Below, piece after piece: positions 44,324-53,031 of a DNA stretch of 64,000 nt. A model generated the notes under the pieces. That model had not been told where the DNA came from. It worked only from the letters and a program-made list of their open reading frames with translations, and made no database searches. The number at the start of each line of letters is the position of its first letter. Position 1 is the stretch's first letter. Source of the DNA: Emcibacter sp. (GTDB taxonomy: Bacteria; Pseudomonadota; Alphaproteobacteria; Sphingomonadales; Emcibacteraceae); NCBI GenBank assembly GCA_021741205.1, contig JAIOYI010000002.1, positions 62,001 through 126,000 on the forward strand, in the 5' to 3' direction. The position numbers were made by a program, and so were the translations under genes.

Positions 44324-45894
44324 CTTCCGATCCTTATTTTCTTGAAGCTTTCTGTAATGTGACAACGGTTACAGCTGGTGCCAAATCGTCCATGATGGGC
44401 GTCGTCTTTTTCATGACAAGAAACACAGTCTTGTGATAATTGCATTTTGCTCTCTTTTGGCATCTTATGACAGGCGGAACAGACCAACCCCTCATGTGAC
44501 CCCTCCAACTTATATTTGGTTTGTGCGTTATGATCAAATTGCCAGAAACTCCAGCCATTAGGATTATGACAGGCCGCACAATCCTTCCCTAATGTCTGCT
44601 TATGCACATCATCCTCCTCGTGGCAAGAAAAGCAAATGGTTTTTGCATCCTTATATTGATGCGTCGTATGACAATCATCGCAGGTGGCAATGGCATGAAG
44701 ACCAATCAAAGGAAACATCGTCAACTCATGATCAAACCGAACCTTTTTGCCCCAAGATTTCTCGTTATGACAAGTTTCACAGGCCGTCCCCAACTGCCCC
44801 TTATGAACATCATCGGATTTATGGCAATCAAAACAAATGCGGGCTTTGTCCAGATGTTTCTCTGGGCCCCTATGACAGGAAAAACATGTCACATCCTTGT
44901 GGGCGCCCTTTAATATAAATTTTGTATCTTTATCGTGGGAAAATTCTGTTTTCTTCCAATCCGTCTCATTATGACATTTCTGACACTCAAGACCATTGCG
45001 TCCCTTATGAATATCTATGGTCACATGGCAATCATTACAGTTTTTTGAGACTTTGGCTTTTGGTGTTGTAGTCCTATGACAGGCCTCGCAGTCAATTTCT
45101 TGATGTTTACCCTTTAATAAAAATTTTGCGTCTGTGCCATGATCAAATTTTACCGTCTTCCAGTCCTTTTCCGAATGACATGTGGCACATTTCTGGCCAA
45201 AGCGCCCCTCATGGTTATCATTGCTCCCATGACAGGCAATACATTCCATGGGCGTTTGCTTATAACGGGTATCTGGATGACATGACTTACACGCCACCTT
45301 TTCATGATGACCTTTTAGGGGAAACTTAGTTTTAGCATGATCAAATTTTACCGTCTTCCACAAGGATGAGTCGTGACAAGAGCTACAATCCTTGCCCATA
45401 TCACCTTTGTGACTGTCATCCTTTTCATGACAGGAAAAACAATCTGTCTTTGCTTCCCTGAATTTTTTCTGATCTTGGTGACATAAATGACAGCTTGCCG
45501 CCGCATGTTTTCCTGTTAGCGGAAAGTCCGTCATGTCATGATTAAAAATTTCCTGATTAAAGCCCAAGATATCCGCATTGCGGCCTTCGTGATCTGTATG
45601 GCAGGTTTTGCATTCTGAGGAAGATACCTTATTATTTCGCCCATGAAAGCCCTGTTTTTTAGTGATATCCAAGCCAACCTTTTCATGACATTTAAGGCAT
45701 AGGCTATCTTGCAATTCTTTATTAAGCGGGGAATGACATTCCGTACAATTTTTTTCATATTTGGCGTGGGGCTGACTTAAATCACCCGGCATAACGAGAT
45801 TTTCAAGTTTATTGACCAATTGATAAGCAAATGCCGTTCCCTGCATAAGGAACAGGTTCGCCCACAAACTGATCAATAATATGCTATATATCAC
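44320..45894 (-). CDS. 21-haem c-type cytochrome (cytochrome c3/c7-like repeats)
   Basis: A 524-residue exported protein with 21 CxxCH motifs. Signal peptide at residues 1-23 (MIYSILLISLWANLFLMQGT). Repeats follow the pattern CxxCHxxxDWKTVKFDH-x6-FxLKGxH, as in doubled tetra/triheme c7 domains, with VHKG or DSHKGD between and many free His. Lysine-rich, hence positively charged, unlike the 31-haem neighbour. Periplasmic electron relay is the likely role. Twelve bases after the b-type cytochrome gene and overlapping the 31-haem gene by 4. Confidence 0.9.
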   Translation of the reverse strand: MIYSILLISLWANLFLMQGTAFAYQLVNKLENLVMPGDLSQPHAKYEKNCTECHSPLNKELQDSLCLKCHEKVGLDITKKQGFHGRNNKVSSSECKTCHTDHEGRNADILGFNQEIFNHDMTDFPLTGKHAAASCHLCHQDQKKFREAKTDCFSCHEKDDSHKGDMGKDCSSCHDSSLWKTVKFDHAKTKFPLKGHHEKVACKSCHPDTRYKQTPMECIACHGSNDNHEGRFGQKCATCHSEKDWKTVKFDHGTDAKFLLKGKHQEIDCEACHRTTTPKAKVSKNCNDCHVTIDIHKGRNGLECQKCHNETDWKKTEFSHDKDTKFILKGAHKDVTCFSCHRGPEKHLDKARICFDCHKSDDVHKGQLGTACETCHNEKSWGKKVRFDHELTMFPLIGLHAIATCDDCHTTHQYKDAKTICFSCHEEDDVHKQTLGKDCAACHNPNGWSFWQFDHNAQTKYKLEGSHEGLVCSACHKMPKESKMQLSQDCVSCHEKDDAHHGRFGTSCNRCHITESFKKIRIGR

Positions 45895-45905
45895 TTAATT
45901 TTTCC

Positions 45906-46862
45906 TCAATACCAATGCACCGCAATAACATGAACAATCGCCGCAATAACCAACATGAAAAAAAGTGGTAGATGAAGCACATGCCAAAGTGCAAACATGC
46001 GTTCATAAAAGGTCAGTTCAACCACTTTACAGGCGCCGTCCAAAAATACGCGCACCTCCTTAATAATCTTTCTGACTTTTGCCTTAATCTCTTTCTTTGA
46101 ATATTGCTCACTTTGTGCCTTTTCCATTAATCCTGTCTGAATATTTTTTCTTGTTCTTGCAATGAGACGACGTGACCCTATTCCCACACTCATAACCCGA
46201 CCCCAACTATGAAGAATTCCCTTTGGCGGGCTTAGCACATGATCCACAAATGCAAATAATTCATCTCTAATTTCTGGATTAAAATGAAGCAGAGCGGTTA
46301 ATTCGCTTTGATTATCATGAAGTTTATTTTTCAACTGACCCAGTTCAATTTTTTGACCATAGAGTCCATGATGAATTTTTGTATAGATATAGCGACCAAC
46401 CACTCCACTAATGGAGACAATCAACATGGAAAATAACGCCACATTACTGTTGGTGGACCCAAGGTCGAAATTGGAATGAAATAAAATAAGCACAGGCCCC
46501 ACAATCCCCAAAACCATATGAAGGCTGAACCAAGCCCTCACATCCCCCATAATGCTTAAAATTCTGTAGCGCTTGCGCAAAGGATAAAGAAGAAGGGCGA
46601 GCATCATGCACCCTCCAATAATCCCAAGCGCATATCCCACACCCTTTTCTGCGGTAAAATACGCATATTCCCGCAAACGAAACCCAACAAAAAGAGCACT
46701 CAACGTCACAAATGCAAAAAGGAACGGCATCATATTCCATATAAATTTGCCGATCTTAAATGAGTTGATCTTATCTTCCTTAATCACCCTTATGTCTTTC
46801 TCTTGTTCTTGTGCCAAGGCTTGAGAAAAATTTATATCTTCTGCTCTTAATTGCCTTTCCAT
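45906..46862 (-). CDS. b-type cytochrome-like integral membrane protein
   Basis: A 318-residue membrane protein with five predicted helices (residues 41-63, 74-95, 109-130, 140-162, 292-316) and a large soluble loop at 165-290. Histidines at 115 and 129 on the third helix and 297 and 311 on the last are each 14 residues apart, the spacing of two stacked b haems in a four-helix bundle. A role as the quinol or cytoplasm-to-periplasm electron passage is inferred. It is followed by the 21-haem gene after 11 bases and its ATG overlaps the upstream stop by one base. Confidence 0.68.
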   Translation of the reverse strand: MERQLRAEDINFSQALAQEQEKDIRVIKEDKINSFKIGKFIWNMMPFLFAFVTLSALFVGFRLREYAYFTAEKGVGYALGIIGGCMMLALLLYPLRKRYRILSIMGDVRAWFSLHMVLGIVGPVLILFHSNFDLGSTNSNVALFSMLIVSISGVVGRYIYTKIHHGLYGQKIELGQLKNKLHDNQSELTALLHFNPEIRDELFAFVDHVLSPPKGILHSWGRVMSVGIGSRRLIARTRKNIQTGLMEKAQSEQYSKKEIKAKVRKIIKEVRVFLDGACKVVELTFYERMFALWHVLHLPLFFMLVIAAIVHVIAVHWY

Positions 46863-48769
46863 TAAAATATATCCTTTAAAAATGATCGTGATGATTCATA
46901 CTCTTCTATTAATGTTAAAAGCTTTTTATTAAATTCATCCGTAGCATCATGAGCCTTTTGCCGCTTGCTGTTGCGGATACGGGGATTTGCTCCCGCTTTT
47001 AATAAAATCTCAGTAACCTCATAGGAACCACTTCTTGCGGCCATAATAAGCGCCGTATCCCCCATATTATTTTTATGATCAATATCATCATATTGAGATA
47101 AAAAGGCCACAATATCTACATGCCCCTTTTCTGCGGCGAGCATTAAGGCTGTATTTCCTTCATTTGTGGTTGTGGATAAAATACTTTCCTGCTCTGATAG
47201 ATATTTGACAGAAAATAAATGTCCATTCTGTGCTGCATGAATAAGCGCCGTTCGACCAGATGAATCCTTTATGTCAATGAGGGCATTATGGCGCAGCAAA
47301 CTTTTCACACCCTCCTGATTACCATTTTTCGCTGCAATCATCAGTGCCGTTTCGCCCATGACATTAATTTTATTAACGTCTACACCCCCGTCAATCAATT
47401 TTGTCACGAGATTATCATCAGCACTTGTCGCCATAAGAATTAAGGGAGATAAAGTTTTGTTACCTTCAAAATTCACGCCTTCTTTGATCAATAGATCGGA
47501 AATTTCTGACTGACCATTGAGCATGGCATGGGCGAGTGTATGCTCTAAGACGCTTTGACAGGCGGGACTTTCTTTTAACGCCGGAAGCAACATTTTCACA
47601 ACCTTGCTATGGCCTTGCTTTGTCGCCAAATAAAATGGATGTTTTTCTGGATCATCGTCACAATTTAAATGAGCCCCCCCATCCAATAAAAGATAAATAA
47701 CGGAAAGATGACCGCCCTGTGCCGCAAGGCCGAGTGCCGTAAGACCGTCTCTATCTCTCAGATTAATATCATCCACTTCACTTAAAGCGGCCTTCACTGC
47801 CGTCTCATCGCCTCGCCATGCGGCATACATAACAGAGGACCAGCCACGTTTTTTATTATTATCCGACTGATGTTCCAATTGTTGAAGATTTTCTTTTCTT
47901 TCTTTATCAGCCAATAAATTGGCAAGTTTTTTACCGCCGGAAGTTTTGATCATTTGAATGAGTGTCCCATTCTTTTGTCCAACCGCAACATCATAAACTG
48001 ATCGCCCCTTGATGTTGGTTGCAAAAACATCCGCTTTATTATGAAGCAAAAATTTTGCCAGAGGAATATTTTCCCGGTAGATTGCAAACATCAACGGTGT
48101 AGAATTTTGCTTATCCCGAATATCAATATCAGCACCATATTTCACAAGCAATTTGACAATATCCAAACTGTTGCGGTTTGCCGCAATCAAAAGTGGCGCA
48201 TCCTTATCTTTATTGCGCATATCAGGTTTTGCCCCCGATTTCAGCAAGAAATCAACAATCTTTGTATTCCCCTGATAGGTGGCCTCCATCAAGGCTGTAA
48301 TACCTAAACCATCCCCATAATTCACATCTGCCCCACTTTTAATATAGTGCCGCACCAAGGCCAAGTCCCCTTTGCTGCTTGCTTTAAGAAGGGATTGCTC
48401 GGCGGTTTCTGCGTTATCCAGAACGGGTAATTCACCCTGCTGCAACTGAGTCAGTTTCTTTTGCGCCTTAAGATGTCCTTGATCGGCGGCCTTTGTGTAC
48501 CATTCAATTGCCTTTTCAGCATTTTTCTGAGTTCCTTGGCCAGCCTTATACATATTGGCAAGATGATATTCGGCCTCTCTATTGCCCTGTTCTGCTTCAA
48601 TATAAAAAAGCTTAAAAGCCGCTTCAAAATCACGGTTTCGGGCAGCAGCCAAGGCTTCATCCATTGTGGCATAAGCGTTATTAGAAAACATAAGAAAGGC
48701 AAGAGCCGACAATATAATAGCAACCTTAAAAAGACATTTCTCAATATGATAATGGCTTAACAATATCAT
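46862..48769 (-). CDS. Exported Sel1-repeat and ankyrin-repeat protein
   Basis: A 635-residue protein. Signal peptide at about residues 10-34 (VAIILSALAFLMFSNNAYA). Two Sel1-like repeats (45-105, NREAEYHLANMYKAGQGTQ). About 13-14 ankyrin repeats (120-630, e.g. GITALMEATYQGNTKIVDFL), interrupted near 285-315 by a charged linker. No haem or catalytic motif. Ankyrin modules bind proteins, so this may be a periplasmic scaffold for the cytochromes. It abuts the oxidoreductase gene without a gap. Confidence 0.82.
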   Translation of the reverse strand: MILLSHYHIEKCLFKVAIILSALAFLMFSNNAYATMDEALAAARNRDFEAAFKLFYIEAEQGNREAEYHLANMYKAGQGTQKNAEKAIEWYTKAADQGHLKAQKKLTQLQQGELPVLDNAETAEQSLLKASSKGDLALVRHYIKSGADVNYGDGLGITALMEATYQGNTKIVDFLLKSGAKPDMRNKDKDAPLLIAANRNSLDIVKLLVKYGADIDIRDKQNSTPLMFAIYRENIPLAKFLLHNKADVFATNIKGRSVYDVAVGQKNGTLIQMIKTSGGKKLANLLADKERKENLQQLEHQSDNNKKRGWSSVMYAAWRGDETAVKAALSEVDDINLRDRDGLTALGLAAQGGHLSVIYLLLDGGAHLNCDDDPEKHPFYLATKQGHSKVVKMLLPALKESPACQSVLEHTLAHAMLNGQSEISDLLIKEGVNFEGNKTLSPLILMATSADDNLVTKLIDGGVDVNKINVMGETALMIAAKNGNQEGVKSLLRHNALIDIKDSSGRTALIHAAQNGHLFSVKYLSEQESILSTTTNEGNTALMLAAEKGHVDIVAFLSQYDDIDHKNNMGDTALIMAARSGSYEVTEILLKAGANPRIRNSKRQKAHDATDEFNKKLLTLIEEYESSRSFLKDIF

Positions 48770-50083
48770 TCATGCCTTCCCATATTTCGTTTCAACATCT
48801 ATCCCAACATCCTTTAAAAAGGCCGTTGGCAGAATGCCACCCGCACAAACAATAACCACATCATTTGGTAATGTGGCCTGACTGCCATTCTGCTCCAATA
48901 AAATTTCATGCGGTGTAATGGACTGAATATTTGAGGAAAGCATAACATTCAAACGGCCTAATTTCTGCGCTGCCTCAACATTATCTCTGTTCTTCTGTTT
49001 AGCCCGTCCGAAGGCTGCACTGCGATAGGATAAACTTACAGTTGTTCCTGCAATTTCTGCAATAGAATAGGCCGCCTCTAGTGCGCTATCTCCGCCACCG
49101 ACCACCATGACATGCTGACCTGTATATTGTTCTGGATCAATCAAGCGGTAAACCACCTTATCCAATTCTTCTCCCGCCACATTCAATTTACGGGGTGTTC
49201 CCCGCCTGCCAATAGCCAATAAAATACTTCTTGTCAAAAAGGTGTTTTTTTCTGTTTTTACATGAAATAAATCATTGGCGGGCGTCACATTTACAACCCG
49301 TTCGCCGTACTGAATTTTAAGTCCTGTTTTATCCCGTACCTCATGCCAAAATTGCAGCAGGCTTTCTTTGGTTGTTTCCCTAAATTTAGCCTTACCAAAG
49401 ATTGGCAAGTTCACAGGTTGGGTCATAACAATTTTTCCCCGTGGGTAATGAGCCACGGTTCCACCAAATTCTTCTTGCTCCAAGGTTACAAATTTCATTT
49501 TCTTTTCCATCGCAGCAAGGGACGCTGAAAAACCCGCAGGCCCCGCCCCTATAATTACAACATCAAGGGCATCTTGTGAAATTTTCTTTGATTTTCTTTC
49601 CAAAATACTCTGCATGGCCTGCCTGCCCTGTTCAATGGCATTTCGGATCAACCCCATTCCACCCAATTCACCCGCAATAAAAATTCCCGGCACATTGGTT
49701 TCAAAATTCTTATGAACAAAGGGAATATCAACCCCTCTTCTCTCTGTACCAAAGACCAGCTCAATAGCATCAAAGGGGCAGGATTTTTGACAAGCTCCAT
49801 GCCCAATACAATGAGAAGGCGCAATAAGTTCGGCCTTGGCATTTATCACCCCAAGCACATTTTGTTCTGGGCATGCCTTCACACAAGAGGCACATCCTAA
49901 ACATTTATTAGGATCAATAACAGGATGAAGAGACGGCGGCTCAATCAATCCAGCCTCTTGTTCTTCCTTTTTACGCTTACGACTGATATTTTCTTTACGT
50001 ATTTTTGTCCAGTAATATACAAACAATATACTGGCAATAATAAATCCGTAAATAAGCCAATCAATTTTAAACTCAGCCAACAT
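48770..50083 (-). CDS. Membrane-anchored FAD oxidoreductase with two iron-sulfur clusters
   Basis: A 437-residue protein, first gene of the operon. Residues 9-26 form a membrane anchor (WLIYGFIIASILFVYYW). A ferredoxin-type domain follows with CLGCASCVKACP (C61, C64, C67, C71) and HCIGHGACQKSCP, in which the second cysteine of the second cluster is His95. Then an FAD-dependent thioredoxin-reductase-like domain with IIGAGPAGFSAS near 175 and NAD(P)-binding VVGGGDSALEAA near 325. No CxxC redox pair of thioredoxin reductase is seen. It probably takes electrons from NAD(P)H or ferredoxin and delivers them to the membrane cytochrome. Confidence 0.83.
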   Translation of the reverse strand: MLAEFKIDWLIYGFIIASILFVYYWTKIRKENISRKRKKEEQEAGLIEPPSLHPVIDPNKCLGCASCVKACPEQNVLGVINAKAELIAPSHCIGHGACQKSCPFDAIELVFGTERRGVDIPFVHKNFETNVPGIFIAGELGGMGLIRNAIEQGRQAMQSILERKSKKISQDALDVVIIGAGPAGFSASLAAMEKKMKFVTLEQEEFGGTVAHYPRGKIVMTQPVNLPIFGKAKFRETTKESLLQFWHEVRDKTGLKIQYGERVVNVTPANDLFHVKTEKNTFLTRSILLAIGRRGTPRKLNVAGEELDKVVYRLIDPEQYTGQHVMVVGGGDSALEAAYSIAEIAGTTVSLSYRSAAFGRAKQKNRDNVEAAQKLGRLNVMLSSNIQSITPHEILLEQNGSQATLPNDVVIVCAGGILPTAFLKDVGIDVETKYGKA

Positions 50084-50219
50084 TAATAAAGATATCCCTA
50101 CCCATCCTGTATTTATAAAACAATAGTCTTTAAATATAAGACGATATTCTGCCCAACTATCTGCACCAATTATTATTTTTTGTTTCTGCTTGGCGAGTAA
50201 AGCACATATAAGAAAATAA

Positions 50220-50272
50220 AATGTTACTGAATGGATAAAATTATATAGAATAACAAACCATTCAGTAACATT
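50220..50272. promoter_or_regulatory. Perfect 15-bp inverted repeat in the divergent promoter
   Basis: AATGTTACTGAATGG (50,220-50,234) and its exact reverse complement CCATTCAGTAACATT (50,258-50,272), separated by 23 AT-rich bases. It lies 137 bases before the oxidoreductase start and 54 before the thioredoxin-like ATG, in the only promoter region of both. The arms suit two dimer sites of a regulator (the GTTACTGAAT core resembles TetR-type half-sites) or a hairpin. The rest of the gap (50,084-50,325) shows no other recognised element. Confidence 0.65.
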
Positions 50273-50325
50273 ATGATAATAAGTATGTTTTATGGCATTT
50301 TTGTGACTATAACTTGGCTCGTTCT

Positions 50326-50859
50326 ATGAAAAAAAGTTTACTCCTCATTGCTGGATTGATTTTAGTTGGACAGATTGTCTGGATTTTAATCACCCACAAC
50401 ACGACTGTAAAAAACTCTGATAATGCAGTCATAATTCCTGATTTTTCATTGCCGTCACTTTTTGAGGGGGAAAATCTTGTTCAACGGTCTGATCTTATTT
50501 CTCAGAACATCCGGGTGGTGAATTTCTTCGCCTCCTGGTGTGGACCTTGTAAAATGGAACATCCCTTTCTGATGGATATAAAGCAGAAAAACATCAAAAT
50601 AATGGGCATAAGTTTTCAAGATTCACAAGACGGCTCTCTGAAATTTTTAAATGACAAAGGCAATCCCTATCATCTTAGCGCATGGGATGGCGAGGGCAAA
50701 ACCTATTATAATTTTGGCATCGAAAGCATTCCCCAAACTTTTATCATTGATGACAAGGGTCACATTCTCTATCATAGACAAGGTCGTATCCGTGAAAGTG
50801 ATATGACCAATGACATCCTGCCTTTACTCAAAAATATACCGTCTCACTTGGATCAATAA
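50326..50859 (+). CDS. Thioredoxin-like DsbE/CcmG-type protein
   Basis: A 177-residue membrane-anchored thioredoxin. N-terminal anchor at residues 4-22 (LLLIAGLILVGQIVWILI), active site FASWCGPCKMEHP near residue 72, then a cis-proline IPQTFIIDD. CcmG proteins keep apocytochrome haem-binding cysteines reduced for cytochrome c maturation. ATG 50,326 is preferred over TTG 50,314, although no strong ribosome site is seen. It is divergent from the multihaem operon and precedes a CcmI-like gene by 11 bases, implying dedicated maturation. Confidence 0.82.
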   Translation: MKKSLLLIAGLILVGQIVWILITHNTTVKNSDNAVIIPDFSLPSLFEGENLVQRSDLISQNIRVVNFFASWCGPCKMEHPFLMDIKQKNIKIMGISFQDSQDGSLKFLNDKGNPYHLSAWDGEGKTYYNFGIESIPQTFIIDDKGHILYHRQGRIRESDMTNDILPLLKNIPSHLDQ

Positions 50860-50870
50860 AGGAATTTTTT

Positions 50871-51896
50871 ATGAATTGGCTTGTTCTTCTTATCACTTCT
50901 GCTGTTAGTTCTAGCATTATAATGTATGCTTTATGGCCGAGCTCATCAGATAATAATACCCGCAAAATTTTTGCGGTCTCTATTGCCCTTGTCGCTCTCT
51001 TTTTACCCGTAAGTTTAAATTATTATTATACACAATCTTCTTCAACCATGATCAACAGTGAACCCCCCTCCTACACGCCCCCGACACAACAACAATCTGT
51101 TTGGACAGGTGGCACCCGTGGTACGGGCGCAGCAATGCCTGATCAGGGCAGTGTTGATATGGGGATGTCTGCTGTTATCAGCCGACTTGAAGAAAAACTT
51201 GCCCAAAACCCTAATAATCTTAACGGTTGGATATTGCTTGGACGATCTTATGTTGCTATTGGTGAAACAGAAAAAGCCATAACAGTTTTTAAAGCAAAAT
51301 TGATAGAAAACCCTGAAAACCCCAATCTTTTAATGTCTTACGGCGAATCTTTGGCTAAATTAAATGAAGGAATGATCAGTCAGGAAGCACAAACATTATT
51401 TGCCAAAGCGCTTGCTATTGAGCCCAATAATCCACGTGCAATTTATAATGTCGCCCTTTATGATCTGCAAAAAGGACACAATCAAAAGGCCTATGATAGC
51501 CTCAATGCGCTTTTGGACAGTGCGCCAGAGGAGAACACCGCTTGGCGCAGCCAAATAATGGAAAGTATCAATATCGCTGCGGTAAAGCTTGGTCTAAAAC
51601 TAGCCCCATCTGAAACGTCGATACCAAACCCAACCGCAGAACAAGCCGCCGCCATTAATAATCTATCCTCAGAAGATAAAAATGCCTTTATCCGAAATAT
51701 GGTGGATGGTCTTGCCACTAAATTAAAAGATAATCCCAATGATTTTCAAGGTTGGTTAAGGTTAGGGCGATCTTATTCAGTTCTGGACGATCAGAAAAAT
51801 GCCGCCTTTGCCTACCAGCAGGCCTTAAAGCTCAGCCCTAATGATGAGGCCGTAAAAAAATTATACCAAGACGCCTCGGCTAAGGCGTCCCAATAA
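50871..51896 (+). CDS. CcmI-like TPR protein for cytochrome c maturation
   Basis: A 341-residue protein. Two membrane helices at residues 3-22 and 31-50, as in CcmI, then a proline/glutamine-rich linker (65-90) and TPR repeats (100-200: LNGWILLGRSYVAIGETEKA; 270-335: FQGWLRLGRSYSVLDDQKNA). CcmI binds apocytochrome C-termini in the haem ligation complex. AAGGA precedes ATG. Sister gene of the CcmG-like one. No other ccm genes are present, so the core system must be elsewhere. Confidence 0.8.
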   Translation: MNWLVLLITSAVSSSIIMYALWPSSSDNNTRKIFAVSIALVALFLPVSLNYYYTQSSSTMINSEPPSYTPPTQQQSVWTGGTRGTGAAMPDQGSVDMGMSAVISRLEEKLAQNPNNLNGWILLGRSYVAIGETEKAITVFKAKLIENPENPNLLMSYGESLAKLNEGMISQEAQTLFAKALAIEPNNPRAIYNVALYDLQKGHNQKAYDSLNALLDSAPEENTAWRSQIMESINIAAVKLGLKLAPSETSIPNPTAEQAAAINNLSSEDKNAFIRNMVDGLATKLKDNPNDFQGWLRLGRSYSVLDDQKNAAFAYQQALKLSPNDEAVKKLYQDASAKASQ

Positions 51897-51921
51897 TATC
51901 TCTATCCTTTATACAGAGAAC

Positions 51922-53031
51922 TTATTTAATTTCCTGTATTTCAGTCTTTTTTGATCGAATGATCCTAACGGTTCCAATGGTCAATACTGGCACAACAAAT
52001 ACGGCAAGAAAACCAAAGGTAAGTAAACCATAGCCATTGGCGATTAAGTCGACCAAGCCAAATTTTGAGGCCAAAACAAGGGCAACCAATAATAAAGCAA
52101 CGGCCGTAGTCGGGCGCATAATTTTTGGCATTTCCCGACCCCTCTCGTGGAGCGTTGCAGCGATCCGTTCATTGATCGAATGAACAAGCCCGACCCCCGT
52201 TTGCACCAATGTTCCAAGCAACACCACTTGAAAAATAACCGTAAACCAAGGCAGTTCAAGATAACTAAGCAGCTCTGTACTCGGAATGGCCGCTTGACCA
52301 ATTTCTGGATATTTACCCATCATTGCCACAAACAAAAACAAAGCCGGTGACATACCAATGAACCCTGCGATAAGACCCGCCGAAATCGCTTCATGTCGTT
52401 TTGTGATGTGGGTGAGAGAAAAAAGAATAACCGGCACCGTAGCGAGATTATAGCCTGCATAACGAAAACCATCATAAGCCCATCCCGACGCAACCGTTGC
52501 CCCCTCATAATTCGCACGAATATCATCACCAAACGAATATAGACACAGGACAACCAAGGTAAAATAACAAAGATATAGCAAAATCGACCATGTTCCCATA
52601 AATTGTTCAATAATATGACTACCAAAAAAAGCCAGAATCCCAATAGCGACGAGCAATCCAATTGTACCCACCAAAGGTGATGTAGAAAAAAGATTCTGCA
52701 CGATTTCACCAGCTGCCGCCCCGATAACCGATATGACAATAATCATCAGTAAAACAAGAAAAATTTCAAACAAAACCCAAAAACGTCCAATGAGGTTTTT
52801 AAAGAATGTTTTATAGTCATAGCTTTGACTCATACGGCAAAGCTCGAAGGAAACCGCCATTACAGCGCTCCATATCAGAACAGAAATCCCCATAGCCAGT
52901 AATCCGCCTATGGGGCCATGGGGTAAAAAGAATTCCGATAATTCTCTGCCCGTAGCATATCCACCACCAATAACAACACCCTGAAAAACGAGCCCTGGCA
53001 AAATATATTTTTGATAAATTGAATAAATCAT
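51922..53031 (-). CDS. YkvI-like membrane transporter
   Basis: A 369-residue membrane protein with about ten helices. The N-terminus YILPGLVFQGVVIGGGYATGRELSEF and PHGPIGGLLAMGISVLIW match the YkvI branch of the LeuT/APC fold. Substrates in the group are poorly known. It starts inside the end of dgcN (4-base overlap), so it is part of a three-gene catabolic operon and probably imports the amino acid or N-acyl amino acid that dgcN and the racemase use. Confidence 0.78.
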   Translation of the reverse strand: MIYSIYQKYILPGLVFQGVVIGGGYATGRELSEFFLPHGPIGGLLAMGISVLIWSAVMAVSFELCRMSQSYDYKTFFKNLIGRFWVLFEIFLVLLMIIVISVIGAAAGEIVQNLFSTSPLVGTIGLLVAIGILAFFGSHIIEQFMGTWSILLYLCYFTLVVLCLYSFGDDIRANYEGATVASGWAYDGFRYAGYNLATVPVILFSLTHITKRHEAISAGLIAGFIGMSPALFLFVAMMGKYPEIGQAAIPSTELLSYLELPWFTVIFQVVLLGTLVQTGVGLVHSINERIAATLHERGREMPKIMRPTTAVALLLVALVLASKFGLVDLIANGYGLLTFGFLAVFVVPVLTIGTVRIIRSKKTEIQEIK

